DNA from: Branchiostoma floridae
Taxonomy: Eukaryota > Chordata > Leptocardii > Amphioxiformes > Branchiostomatidae
Assembly: GCF_000003815.2 (NCBI RefSeq)
Contig: NC_049982.1
Coordinates: 11,038,175 to 11,102,174 of the forward strand
Length of the DNA stretch: 64,000 bases
Direction: 5' to 3'
In this document: positions 33,500-46,800 of the stretch, in pieces
How positions within the stretch are numbered: position 1 is the stretch's first letter
How the letters are laid out: each line of letters begins with the position of its first letter
Position numbers and translations under genes: made by a program
The notes under the pieces: model-generated
What the model saw: only the letters and a program-made list of their open reading frames with translations
What the model was told of the DNA's origin: nothing
Database searches by the model: none

Positions 33500-36400
33500 T
33501 CAGTAACGCATGTAATGTGCCCAGTATACCACGCAGAATACTACAAATGACAGAGGCAGCAACAATCTAGCTATCTCGTCTATTCTAGCGGTAATGTCTT
33601 TGGGCTTCTCTAGTGGCTCTGCTGGCTCCGGTTGTCTGAACTTCGGTTCTTTGCGGGGAATGAATACAGGTAGCACCTGAGTCCTACTGGCTGGATCTGT
33701 GACGGAGGTCTTGGGGACTGCTTGTGAAGCATTTTTTATGTTCTTGGACACCGCGTTTTCACTTGATGTGATGTGGTCCCTTTTAGTGGCATAAGTATCA
33801 TGTTTCGAAACATTTCCGGCAATTTGCTCCCCTTTCTTGTGAATTGGACGACCCTTGGTCTGCTGCTTTTTTGGTTTTGTCTTCTCGAGAGGGACCCACA
33901 ACAATTCTTCTGTGCCGGATTCCACCTCAGGCCCGAGGAAGGTAATGATGATATTTTGACTGTACTTCCTCTGTCTATTGGGCATTGCTTTGTCTGCCTT
34001 AGCAGGCAATGCTACTTCCTCTTCCCCCTTCTTTTCTGAAGCATCTTTCTTTGTCATCGCGCGCGGCTTTTCAGTCTTTGAGATGTTTGACTTCATTCTA
34101 CTTTTCTTGTGTCTTCTTCTCTTCGTGGTCGGTTGAATGGGTTTCTGAGGCTGCCGTGGGCTCCACAAAAATTCTTCCGTGCCAGACTCCGCCTCCAACG
34201 CCGGACTGTTCACGAGCAGGTAAGGATTGTGCATCTTAGGCCGGGGAATACGAACTTTCGCAAACACTTTTTGCTCCTTCTCCCTTTCCTTTTTCTGCAA
34301 ATAAAGTTTCAAACATTGTCTGGAATCAAATTCTAAACTATACGTAGAACGACTGTCTTTTTTATCAATACTCACAGTCCAAATCGCAAGGCAATGAACG
34401 AAACAGGAACAAACGTACCTTACGTTCTTCCCAACAGTATACGTTGTGTGCAATAGCTGTCTCCAGCAATGCTGCAATCACTATTGCAAGGCATCCAAAG
34501 AGCCAAATGTCTCTGGCTTGTGCTTCAGTAGCCTATAGAAAATGGATATCTCATTTCTTGATTTGATAGAATTATCTTGTCTATCTAAGCTTTAAGTATC
34601 CAATTACGAGGTAATTTCACTGGCAAGGCATCGCCGTGGCTGAATTCTCAAAGAATGAATTGTTCCAGGTGGTAGTATTTTTGGATGATTAAATATCTAG
34701 TAGTAACATCTATTATCATAATACCGGTACGTTTACGACGATTTCTCTAGCCATACTGATTTGACAAATTGTCAACGCATCATTTTCTCCAGTTACATGT
34801 TGCTGTTATAGGTTACCCTTGCCACTTCTTCTGTGTAACTTTTCTGCCACTCTTGTCCTGCTAAAAGCGTAATATTGTAATTGTAACACGCCGCGGAATT
34901 ACACGGCGAACGGGCGCGTGGTTGGGAGGGGGTACAAAATACCGGTAGGAAGAAACACGGCACAATTAACTGCCGCTATGTACATTTATACATCCTCTGA
35001 TGTTCCTTCCTTTTCTGTCAGTAAATGCATAAAACATAAACCTGCATGAGCATACAAAATGTCATGAGAAAACGGAAGTATACTGTCAAGAATTTTCATT
35101 TAACTTCTGTCCGTCACAACCGCTATGACGTAACACTTCACTGCTAGCGTAGATATAAAAATGGCGGGAAAATGGCTGCGTACGTTCAATTTTGCCCATT
35201 CAGTCGTAGATCCGGGCTATTATGCAACGGTTCTTCACACTTTTACATGAGTTGTAGGTCACCAACAGAAATTCAAGATTGTTGTTGAATCATGTTCGTC
35301 TTGTGCCGTGAGCATGTGTAATTATGATCTATAAATTTGGCAATGAATGTGACAGTGTGTTCGTCCCACGACGAGCTGCCTACCCCGAAAAAGATACTGA
35401 AAACTTTTGGCCTTGTTGTCTTCGAATGCATTGTTATCGATGCTTTGTAAATTATGTATTGGACACCTAAATGTCTGAAGTGTGCATACCTCAGAAATAA
35501 CTATTGTTGCATGTGTAGATCTCTTTAAGTTCCAGTATTTTGAATCTACCGGTATAAGTCTTACTACCGGTATTATGCCAATGCATGTTATATCCTCGCA
35601 CATAAAATTGTTTGTAATGGTGCATATGATGACAAAAACCCCTTTCCGACATCTTGTTAAAAGGCTGGCATATTTTCTCAAAGGCATTTCAACATCTACA
35701 TTGATAGGTGACTGACCCATAGTACACGGTGAACTCCGGTGCTCTGTTTCACCATGACGAGCAGCGCAGTACTTCCCAGAACCACCCGCGCAGAGATGAC
35801 AGATGTTGTCAGTGGCAGCCATGTTTGGAATAAAGACGACAAGACGACCACGATTGACGGGAAGAACAGAGTGAAGACGTAGCGCCACAACCGACGTCTC
35901 AGGTGAAGCTTTATCCCAACAGTACTGTAAGTACTTGTTCCTGTTGATAGAATTTTCCTCGTCTATGAGTTTATAGTCGTGCAAAGAAAACTAAAGCGTA
36001 TAATTCTGAAAGGACGTTATAGTTCAAGGTGCTCAGTACTTCTTGTGCTGCTGTTACTTCACTTTTTACAACTATCATTGAAAATATTGTATCCAAAGTC
36101 AAAAAGTGCTTGTTAAGATTGACTACATTTTAACCGAAAGACTTGAATCTACTAACAGTATTGTAGTCGATTTTAGATCATGTAATCAGTAGCCGTTGAT
36201 TTGCCCAAAGCCTGTACCTAGCGGGTAGTCTGAGCAGTCTCCGAAGTTGTACCGACATTCTCCTATCAGCTGTTTACACCGATCGCACTCCTCACCATCA
36301 CAGTGATCGAACTGCACAGACTGGCATTCATCATCAACGCCTTCATAGTCGCACTTTTCCACGAAGTAATCGCAGCCTAGAAGATAAAAGAGCGAAATTA

Positions 36401-39400
36401 AAGGAAATAGGACCGTGATCAGCTACAGGGTCTTTATTCCTTATGAGTCGTTTTGAACAAAGGACATTTGTATCGTGTTTTCAATTCATTAGTTTTCAAA
36501 CAGTTTTCAATTGAAACAACTCCATAGTTCTATCATCTTTGCTGACAAGTCTGATAATAATATGGATGTAGCTTTAGAGAATACATCGATAAAGAATAGA
36601 TCAATTAATTCTTCAGTCGAGTTTTCGCACATTCGCATGTCTCTTCCTCCGAAGCTAAGAAGTGATGATAATGCTTAATAATAATAAGCTATATGACACT
36701 CCTTCACCTGATGCGTTGGTCAGTAGAGAGTTGTATCCTGCCTGTAGCTCCACGCCCATCAGCTGGTGTTGAGACACCACACCAAGGACGTCCGTCCTTA
36801 TCGGAGTCCTCTCCAGGATGCTGGATGGGAAGAAGCGGATCCTGACTCCGTTGTCTAGGAGACGATTGAAAATTATACATTGTCGTTAATAAACTTTACA
36901 GACATTCATGAGCTATTATTTGACGAAGCAATTGTATGCCCAAGTAAAGTAAATATGAACATATCAACAATGGCGAATGTAGATACTTACAGGCATGTAG
37001 CTGAGTACTGCAGACTTGTGTGTCAAACGGGAACCTTGCAAGTTCTAAGCCACATTTCAACTTGAACTTCCGTCTGGAAAAATACTGAGATGTCAGTACA
37101 AAATTTGATACTAAAATCAAATTTACCGCTTTAATTCTTGTCACAATACTAGTTCTGTCATTGAGGGTCAGTACGTTTACTTTATCTAATCAGCCTTTAA
37201 ACTATTTTGATTTAGCCCTTTGATCTGACCTTAGATTCGTATTTGATAAATATCACAACTTCGTAAGATAGTTTCCAAACAAGTTTAAAAAAACTACTAT
37301 TAAAAGCAACCACGTACGTTATCTTGTACACGATCATTCCCTGACTGTTGAGCCACATGGTCGTCCCATCCTCATCCATGGCTGTAGCCCCGCGGACGGT
37401 CCGCCCATACTGGAGGGGTGGGGACCACAGGATGTCCGGGGGGACGGGCATCCAGGTGGGGGTGAGCTGGGCAAGACGCGGGTCAAACCACGCCAACTCG
37501 TACTGAACTGTCACCGACAGGTTCTGTGGAGAGGGAATGGTGAAATATGTTCTGGGGTGAGCGACACGGGAAATACATTATGGACAATTACAATAACGGC
37601 ATTGTTTAGATGAATAGGATCATTTTATTAGTAATCTAGCAAACAAATATGTACAACGTATCATTTGCGCCCTAATAGGGTATTAAGGATTTAGTACTTA
37701 CAGGAAACTAGAAGAGCGCGCACAATTCCTATATTTGTTTACTTTTGTTGGTACCCATGGTACCACAGAATATGAAGTAAGTAGATACGTGTAAAGTCTT
37801 ACGGCGTGGTCCTCGGAGATGGAGTTGAGACGAAGGACGTGCACACGTGAGGCTGTTTCAAACCACCGAGCTGGGAAATAAAATAACCACAAGGAAGAAA
37901 AAAGGCTTTAAGGTGTGAAAAATATCAACACGCCTCAAAATGATTGTTTATGCTATCCGATTGTTTATGCTATCCGATTGTTTATGCCATCCGATATCTA
38001 CACACCGTGCTTTTACTCTCCAAGCAGAGGTTAGGCTCCGGCTGTTTTTAGACGTTTTTAGGCGTTTTTATCGGGCTTTCTATTTTGTCCCGTTCTGTTG
38101 ATGGCCGCGGGACATCATCAAAACGGTACAAAAGGTATGGGTGTGACTACCTTCAGACAGTGGCCTCTCGTCGGCTTTATACGAGTCAGGTAAAGGCTGT
38201 CCGGTCCGCCACCTCAGGACATCCACAAGACTCGCGTTACTCTCAGCAAGACTCAGGCCCCCGAGCTGGGTTCAATCATTCAGATTATATATATATAATG
38301 ATATGTTCGTAAGAATACGATATGGATGCACTATCCTTTATACTAAAGTTATTAGTAGTTGAATTAGAATTGTACTTGAATAACATTTTGAATATAAGAT
38401 TCTGTTTGTACGTAACGATGATTGACAGAGCATAAAAAGTACTATTGTTTCTGGTTTCTGTTGGACAATAAGTTCGAACCGAATCAAAATGACATCACAT
38501 CTATTCCCTGTGCAGTAGTGTGTAGCAAGATGTGCTGGTATTCGATACTTACGTCACTAGATACACCATCTGATGCCTCTGTGTAGGAACAAATAAAAAG
38601 AATATCTAGCTTGGTTGAAAGAAACATCATCAGTGTTAGATGTGTAATACAGTTAGATCACAGTGCATTTGTTCCACTATTTACATGTCACACGGCATCA
38701 TCATATTAGGTGCAAGATTAAGTGTCCTACCGAGCGGCCCCCCTTGGCTTGAGCACTGGTCCGTCTGGAAACAGAGCAGACTGCTTCCCGCCGGCCCGAC
38801 ACAGTCCGCCCCACCGCCGGCCGGAGCGGGGTTGGTGCAGGTCCTCGTCCTGCCCTGCTGCCCGAACCCACAGCCGCTGCTGCAGGCAGAGAAACTCGAC
38901 CATTCGCCCCAGTTGCCGTCAATCACTGTGTGAAATGACGAGAACTTCTTTTAGGATTTTTACAGTGTAGTCTTATTCTGTACACTCGAAGATCACGAAC
39001 ATGTCATGCTCTACTGTACTTAATGACAGCAACGCTCCTACATACTAGGTGAAGTATATACGACGTTTAACGTTTGGCGTTTGACAAGCCCCCTTTATAT
39101 TTGGTCAAACACGATGGATTACGTTATGCACGATATGGGATATGGTAGCTATTGTCACAGACGTGCTCTAACCATCACGAAAGCCGTGTGATTTCCATTG
39201 GGTGATACATCGAATGGAGCTATAAAAAGAAGCTATCATAATACATGTTCGACAGGTAAAATCTTCCTCACAGCAGATTACGTCGACTCCTGCCCAGACG
39301 AGGCCGGCGGCGCAGGTTCTCACGGCGTCCCCTCCGTTAACGATGAACCCGTCATCACACGTGTAGGTACACTCGGTGGTCAGTGCGTAAGGGGCTGTAC

Positions 39401-41182
39401 ATCCGGACCAACTGGCGTTAGCAACCACCGGTGGTTCAGGACAGCCTTAAACATGTGGAGAAATGTTCCTCTGAGCAATGTGTATATGAAGTTCAACTTT
39501 TGACCAATAAAGTTGAATATAGCATTTGATATGTTTGTATATATATCCGACAAAACAAATAATCACATATGATATTTTCATTTCAGTATTATCATCAAAA
39601 TATGTCTAGTTACCTTGACAGACTGGGTCTTCCCCAGACCAGTATGGCCCAATCTCACAGGTCTTGAAGGCGTCACCGCTGACCACTTCATATCCTGTAT
39701 CACAAAAGTACTGACACTGCGTTCCCGCCACGTACGGGCTGTTGTTGCACGAGTAACTGGACGCGAAAGGTACTTGCGGGAGAGACGGACAATCTATCGC
39801 TGTAAAAGAAATGCTAAAATACATCAGTTTTAAAATGAAAGAAATGTAATCTTTCTTCAAATTAAAAACCTTCAACTGAGCTCAAAGTAGACGCTAATTT
39901 CGCAATCTAATGTATGTTATGACAAATATGCCGAATGATATATTCAGACTTACGTATCCTTAAGTACATTTTTTTCTTAATCGTAATTGTAATACACATC
40001 TACGCCAACATAACCAATGTGGGGAAGTTTTTTTAAAAAGCTATTTTTATCGGGGTGAATCCGAGTACCCATGACAAATTTTATACTTGCTATATTAAAT
40101 GGCTGACCATTACTATTAACACTATTAACACTGTCGTGTTTTTTTTTCTTCCTCTTCTTCTCTTGCCATACATCTTCAGTGGAGATTCGGTAGGGAAAGG
40201 AAATGCAGTGAATTTTGATATGAACGGTTGGCAAAATGCTCCCATTTTTTAATTTTCATATAAGACTTACAATCTATTTTGCTTTTGGGGGGTCATTTGT
40301 AGACCAAAATGTATATTTTAGGCTCCTGAGCTCCTGTTTTGAAACCAAATGCGCTGTATACGTACGTGTGCAGACAATACTCTCGTGATTGAGCCATACG
40401 CCCAAATCCCAGCAAAGTGTGACGGTAACCCCCGTGTGCCTGTATCCCGGGTTACATTCAAAGTAACAGTTATAGCCGTAGGGGAACGGCGGGGTCCCGG
40501 CGGCGCACACGGGCCCGGGGGACCCACCGGCTACAGGCGGAGGTGGTGCTGAGCATTCTGGAAGGGGAGCATAAAGTAAACACGGAAAGGGAACAACATA
40601 GTTTTTCTTTCAAATAGCTAAATTACAGAGATGCGCTTATCATATTAAGATTCTAGGGTACGTTGAATACATAATATTATGTGAAGTCAATGTGAGTTTA
40701 GCAATAAAAGAACAGCTCACTATTTGTTGTCAGCATCCATGTTCAAATTCTTTAGATACATACATGTATATATTTTAAGAGGGAGAAAAAGATACATGAT
40801 AGATACATGTAGACATAAATGAATAGGTAGATAAATTTTGGATGCAGTGCAAAATGTCCAGTTCATAAAATCCTTCGAACTCAGTGTGTTCTGATGCCGG
40901 GGGAATGTTTTATTGATTTCATTATTATAAAGGACGTCCTGGTTGTAAATCGTAACATATATTCAATATTTTGGACATACATTGTATGATCAATGAGGTT
41001 TGGTATGATATATCCCATGAGAAAGCATAGAACGCCGTTTTGTGTCTACGTTATGCTGAAACCAGCTGCGTATATAAAGTTATGCAGAATGTTTGTTCCG
41101 TACAGTACTTACGTGCACAGACGAGTGGCAGCTGCCCCGCCATACATAGTAGAAAGGCTACCGAAAAACAGCTCCGAATCAT
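33500..41182 (-). CDS. pLGIC-B: chimeric Cys-loop ligand-gated ion channel subunit with three sushi domains and TSP1
   Basis: Fifteen coding exons: 41113-41182, 40366-40557, 39614-39799, 39272-39445, 38731-38925, 38553-38578, 38151-38265, 37803-37870, 37318-37523, 36991-37073, 36708-36854, 36218-36376, 35717-35940, 34419-34532, 33500-34294. They total 2754 nt, 917 aa. Signal peptide 1-23; sushi/CCP domains 24-87, 88-149 and 150-207; TSP1 208-272 (WGEWSSF); ligand-binding domain about 282-560 with WFDPRL, LWSPP and a Cys-loop of two cysteines 13 apart (FPFDTQVC); 8-cysteine module 488-540; TM1-TM2 541-614 (ARVVLGSTALLVMVKQS: Arg 0', Leu 9', Lys 13'); TM3 615-652; a lysine-rich loop of about 235 residues with a duplicated SGTEE motif; TM4 (LLLPLSFVVFCVVYWAHY) ends the protein. 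It is a plasma-membrane pentameric channel subunit by family. Ligand is unknown and ion selectivity uncertain. Confidence 0.9.
36218..36376 (-). other. Exon encoding the 8-cysteine loop-C insert of pLGIC-B
   Basis: 159-bp exon, phase 1 in and out, encoding GCDYFVEKCDYEGVDDEC and onward. Spacing is C-x6-C-x8-C-x7-C-x4-C-x2-C-x6-C-x6-C, matching the pLGIC-A module apart from two small length changes. It follows the beta-9 segment (QHQLMGVELQ) and precedes YSTVGIKLHLRRRL. Confidence 0.85.
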
Positions 41183-42994
41183 GTCGCTCCGAACCAGACA
41201 CTGTCTGGGCACCTTACAGTACATGCCCAGCCTTGGACAGTGTGGCTTCATTGTTCCTAGGTCCCGTGAGATTCAGAATTTTAATTCTCACTACATGGGT
41301 AAGAGTCAGTCAACCATCAAAAGAAATAAAGCCCTTTGACAGTTTCTCGGCACACCTAGTCACTTATCAAAATTACTTCTTTTGAATGAGCTATCTATAG
41401 CACACTTGATTGTACTTTAAACTCGCTCGTCTTTGTCATGTGAATGACATTTTGTAAAGGTGGATAGTTATATGAGAAAACCTTGAGCACAATATGAAAC
41501 AATTATTTCACGGTACAATTTATGTACCTATTTTGTACTGTTTGTCATTTTCAAACCAATATTGAGAGCGAAACACGTTACAAGTCTGTCATTTTCCTCA
41601 TTGTGAATTGTGGTTGATTGTGAATATTGCATGTACCCATCCTTGTTGGAGCCTATCCAACCGTAGCGGCACTAGTCGTTAACGTTGGTACAGTTGGAGA
41701 TGGCAAGTTCGAATCATCAATCACCTCTCTTTTCAGCAGAACAGAGCCAAAACAGGTCGTATTGAATTGTCACCAGATGACGCTTCTATGAAGACGTCAT
41801 AATTTCTTTTTGGAAGTTACGTGAAGGTGATCGTAAACATCGTTAAATACATGCCAAGTGAGTACTTCATTTGCATAAATGATCAAAAAGAGCTAGTACA
41901 ATGTATAGCCTTCCCTCCTAAGATAAGCTTATTTACTTCTGTTTTGCGGGTCGATGAGATGATCAACTAATACAATTTATGCAAAGGAGGACCTTATTTG
42001 TATAATTCACGAGAAACACACATGATACATCAGTCGTGAGGTTTTAATATTTGAGAAAGGTATGTGGTCGTGAAATTATCTTTATTACAAGACGTGTCAC
42101 CAGGCTTCTTTATAAGTTATCGAATCATTGCATCACTTCTCACTGTATCACTGATTACGAGCTACACATTTTCTTCACATAAAGCAAAAGCAAAAGCACA
42201 TACAATTTTATGAACCGTTACATGGAAACATACCAGGAACACCAGTACGCACTTACGTTGTTCATACAACTAAAGAATGCAATATGTACAAGAATGTTTG
42301 TCTGAACTATGCAGCTCAGAGACTGTAGGTGTCACCTACAGGATGTGGAACGCTTGAACCTTGGGCTACATCATACATGGAGCAATGATGTTGGACCATA
42401 GAAATAAGCTAAGGGCTGCGATGCTCAATCACAATAGAGCTACATGAATGCATCAGAGCATCAGTTTCTAGAACCAATCTTCTTTGTGATTATATAGACA
42501 GTATTTAAAGTATTCTTCACAATTTCAGTTTATTACAACAGATAAGATAGTACGATACGCAAATGGCACCTTTAATTTGTGCCATCGTCAATGACCATCA
42601 TGATCATGGATGCATGTGCTGTAATGTCAATTAACTGCAATGGGCTCTCAGATAGATAGCTGTACAGTATAACCATATATGCTAACAGATAAACTATCAG
42701 AACAAAAAAAAAACTATGCTCACAGGTTGCAGCATGTTGAGTTTTTCGTCGCCATTTTATTTGTAAAATTCGATAGAATATTTACAGCTAAACCTAAAAT
42801 TAATTTTGACATGCCGTTATGTCGGCAAATGGACTGTAGCCCCGGAAGGATTTCTCTTCAATTTTTACTTACTATATAATTAGATATTACTAAGTGTACG
42901 TTTCGGAATGTTCTTTTGCTCACACAGAGATTAACTCGAAGAAATGGTTGAAGATCTTCATGTTGTCAAAGGGTTGCAGTATCTCGTACTGCCA
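41183..42994. other. Intergenic, no gene seen
   Basis: The region upstream of the pLGIC-B start and downstream of GPCR-1. Only short random reading frames are present. No TATA-like element close to 41182 stands out. Confidence 0.6.
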
Positions 42995-43150
42995 TCAGCA
43001 GCTGGTATCTTGTGCCCGCGGCGCCATCCAGGGCCGGTTGAGTGGTCCAGGAGGTACGGCAACGCTCATTGGTGAAGCTGGCTGGCATCCAGGAGAGACG
43101 GCACTGCTTATTGGACCACCAACATACTGTGCAGCTGAAGACACAGTGAC
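42995..43150 (-). CDS. Possible alternative 3' exon of GPCR-1
   Basis: An open segment after an acceptor (TATCGTATAG) reads VTVSSAAQYVGGPISSAV and ends in TGA at 42995-42997. It is Pro/Ser/Ala-rich and has a higher GC content than the surrounding intergenic DNA. It is in phase with a possible GTAATT donor after the AAAATAAAT codons of the last GPCR-1 exon. The donor is weak, so this is a suggestion only. Confidence 0.3.
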   Translation of the reverse strand, partial: VTVSSAAQYVGGPISSAVSPGCQPASPMSVAVPPGPLNRPWMAPRAQDTSC

Positions 43151-43613
43151 CTATACGATAGGAAAAATGGTTCATTTTACTCATGAACACCTCGTGCTTC
43201 GGTTGGCAATTCTAATATGGATGGTGTAGTGATGCGTTCGATTCCGCGTACCGATTGTAATTATTGCGCTAAATTGTAGATTCAGGGTACATAGAGTTGT
43301 CAAACTATTCTTCAGTAGTTTGGCCACAACGAGCTTGATAATCAAATTTAACAAAGTAAAGGTGTCAACTTTCTTTGTGATTTACACTTGCCTAAAGTTT
43401 CTCTTTTGTGGACAGGCCCTTTTCACTAGACGCAATCGATGCGGCCGTGGATGAGTGAGTTCCTTGATTTCATGATTGGAATATGATACACAATGTAAAG
43501 TATGATTTTAAATATCCATTCTTTATCTACGATAAAAATCGTTGAGCGATTTGTCAAATCGTTGGTCGCTGCACGGTCGCGTTCAGCGGTCGCATCCTCT
43601 ATTGATAATGTAG

Positions 43614-43800
43614 ATAGATAGATAGATGGTTTATTGCGCAACAATTGCATCAGTGACAATACATGGCAATGTATATACACAACAAAAAGTACAATCTAAT
43701 AATACACATATACGGTATATTACAATAATTTCATTTGCTACAATACTAGTAGAATCTACGGTATTGAAAAAAATTACATTTATTTTCCCCTGTATGGTCG
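43614..43800 (-). mobile_element. 3' end of a non-LTR retrotransposon with (ATCT)n tail
   Basis: On the minus strand the sequence ends TTGCGCAATAAACCATCTATCTATC. An AATAAA followed by a short simple-repeat tail is the usual 3' terminus of LINE-type elements. It overlaps the 3' end of the GPCR-1 reading frame; the left edge is uncertain. Confidence 0.5.
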
Positions 43801-46800
43801 CGTTAGAGGAGTTGGCCACGTGCACGGCATTGGTGCGGCAGCGGCACAGGTTGGAGATGGCTGTTCGGTAGTTGATGTTGATGATGCCGTACACCAGCGG
43901 GTTGATGATGGTGTCCGCTGAGACCAGGTCGGAGGCCAGGCGGATCAGGTGGACGGGGAGAACCTTGCTCTTGAGTAAGACAAAAAAAGAAATGAAAAAC
44001 GAAACGAAAAGTTGTCGAGGTTTTAAAAGTTGTAAGGGTACAAGAGGTACAATGCAACTATTTATCTCATGATTTAAATATACAAGACAACGACATCATT
44101 GCCAAATATCTATTTGTAACATTATACCAGACGTTTCCTCACAAAATGCATACACGAAAGCATACTTATTGGAACGCACTATTTGATAAAGGTGCGAAGT
44201 GATTAAAGTTGATTTTTCAATGACTGTAACATGTTAACAGAAGTTGTGTGTGCCTTACCTCGGGAACAATGATGCCAAACGTAATGGACGACCAGAGCCA
44301 AAAGACGAAGAACACCAGGAACAACACCCCGCAGTTCCGTGTCAGGCGGAGTTCGGTGCGCTTGCGAACATTCGACGCCTACGTGAAAAAAAAAAAAAAG
44401 ATTTTATAAGAACACTAACTAACTCCACTTACTCCCTGCCTACCACTCAAAATTGACTACTATATAATGTCCAGAACACGAGATATTTAAACCGGAAGTT
44501 CTGAAGCAGTACAGTAGAAAGCAGATAGGAGACCGATTATTGGATTTGACCTTCATTTTCCCTACTCCTATGCCCTATCAAATGTTATTGGGATCCGTTC
44601 ACAGTTACTCATGTTGATATGCAGATAACAGACACCTGGTGGTTCTTGTCATTCTTGCCTAACGGACGTATATTATGTTATATATTAGGCTGGCCAAGGA
44701 AATGTCAAAAGGGTCATGTTGTCACCGTATTACGTAAGCAATAGACACACAGAGACGAAAACATGCTATCAGTTGTCAGGTAAGACGTCTCTCAGGAAAT
44801 AAACAGTTCTCACGTGTCCCTGCACCTGCTCCCCACTCTGGCGCACGCGCAGAATGATCTTGATGTAAGCCAACACGCTGATGATGACCATAGTCACGCT
44901 TAGCGCGCTCCAGGTCCGGGCAAAGGCGAGGTACACCGCTGAGTCCAGGTCCTACATATACAGATAGCTTTACTGCTAATTCAGGCCCCGAGGCTTATTG
45001 CAAGTATACACGGAAAAGAAATAACGACAACAATAGGGTATAATATACATTGATGAAGTAAACATGATTAAATGATAGTCGTCAACTACTTCTAATCTAA
45101 TCTAATCTAATTCAAAACATGTCAAATTAGGTTAAATAGTTTATAAGCTACTTATAATTTGAACACTTTTATGTTTGTCAGTTAGACGCTCTTAAAAGGA
45201 TAAAAGCGACCTGACATGATAAATTAAATTCCCGTGCATTGATATTGTTCACACTTCATGTAGAACAAATGGACCTAGCGACCATAGTGTATATCTAGAG
45301 CTTGAAAAGTGCAAATACTATTTGCAGATCGGTGACAACAAGGTTGATACTCAAAACGAAACACAATTGACATCATAAAGATTGGTGCCATTGAAAACAT
45401 ACATACAATTGGAAACATACTAGAACCTACATAAGGGCCTTCACGAAACACCGACATTAAATGCTAACCTGTAAGACGATACAGCGCCTGGTGATGGGAT
45501 TGTACCCGACTTCTAACCCCCCAGCGTAGAACGACAACACCAAGATGAAGCTGGCCACCGCGGAGACCAGCAGAGAGAGTGTTGTAGTCTTCCAGTTGAA
45601 GATGGTGTCGTACGTGTTGATGTTCTTAGTGATGATGACACACCGGTTTATAGCGATGTGGGTCAATGTTATATTGGACATGACGACGCAAACCAGCTGG
45701 ACCAGACCTAAGGCAAAAAAAGAAAGACTCGTATACGTAGTACGTGAACAAGTGGGAGAAATAGTGGGCCGTTTGTAATAGTAACATGAATTTTGAACGT
45801 TTCGAGAAATGAAATCATTCTCGCTAAGTCTACCGATGCAATTTCCATACCGTGTAATTTTCAACACAAGCCAAGCCAACCTTCCCTTCCTGTGGGACCA
45901 ACTTTGGAGCCGGACCAAGCCAACCCATCCTCCTACGCAGGGACATCCAACAGCCAAACTTGAATGTGCCCTGCTAGCGCTCTTTCAATCGTCACCCTTA
46001 GTTCCTCACCGTCCTGCTTATAAATATTAATGTGGTTACCCTTATACATGCGAGACAGCTTTTGAAAACGGAAGGGCATTCTCTGATTGGCTGCCAGCTG
46101 GTTTGCGGGGGACGTCCACAGGAACTAAGAGTGACGGTTGAAAGAGCAGGGCACATCCAGACAGGCAGTTTGGCTGTTGGATGTACCTGCGTAGGAGGAT
46201 GAGCCAACCTTACCTTCCTGTAAGACCAATGTTGGACCCAGGCTAAGTCAATGTTTCCATACTGGTATAGGCTCCGGTTACACCATCTTCCGCGATTGGC
46301 CTCACTATTGTTACAAACATTCGGCACAGAACTACCATTGCTAAACTAAGAATCAGTTGCCACCGACTACGAATTGAATTAGGAAGGCACAACCGTACTC
46401 CTCTAGAACAAAGAGTCTGCCAATTTTGTACCTCACACATGGTAGAAGATGAAGTGCACTTCACTGTTGATTGCGATATGTATGTCAATGATAGAAATAC
46501 TCTATTTAGTTATATAGAAAGTAGATTCCCTCATTTTAGACATATGAGTAGCACTGACAAGTATATTTGTATATTCATATATGTATTTGTATAGTATAAT
46601 TATATTTCTCATGCGTTTTGACAAACCGACAATAGCTAAACCCAAACAGTCCTACATTTTCACCATTACCAAGAGGCGAGAAGAAGCCGAACTTTTGTGT
46701 TAGGCTAGATTTGTGATACTTTATATCTTGACTTGTTGTGACCTGTACATGTACTTAGCTCGGTTGGGCAAAATTGTACAATAAAGGTCTTCATTCATTA

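Noticed and set aside
43400-43600. Possible further TIR element (TTTTCACTAGACG)
   Set aside because: No matching inverted right end could be found.
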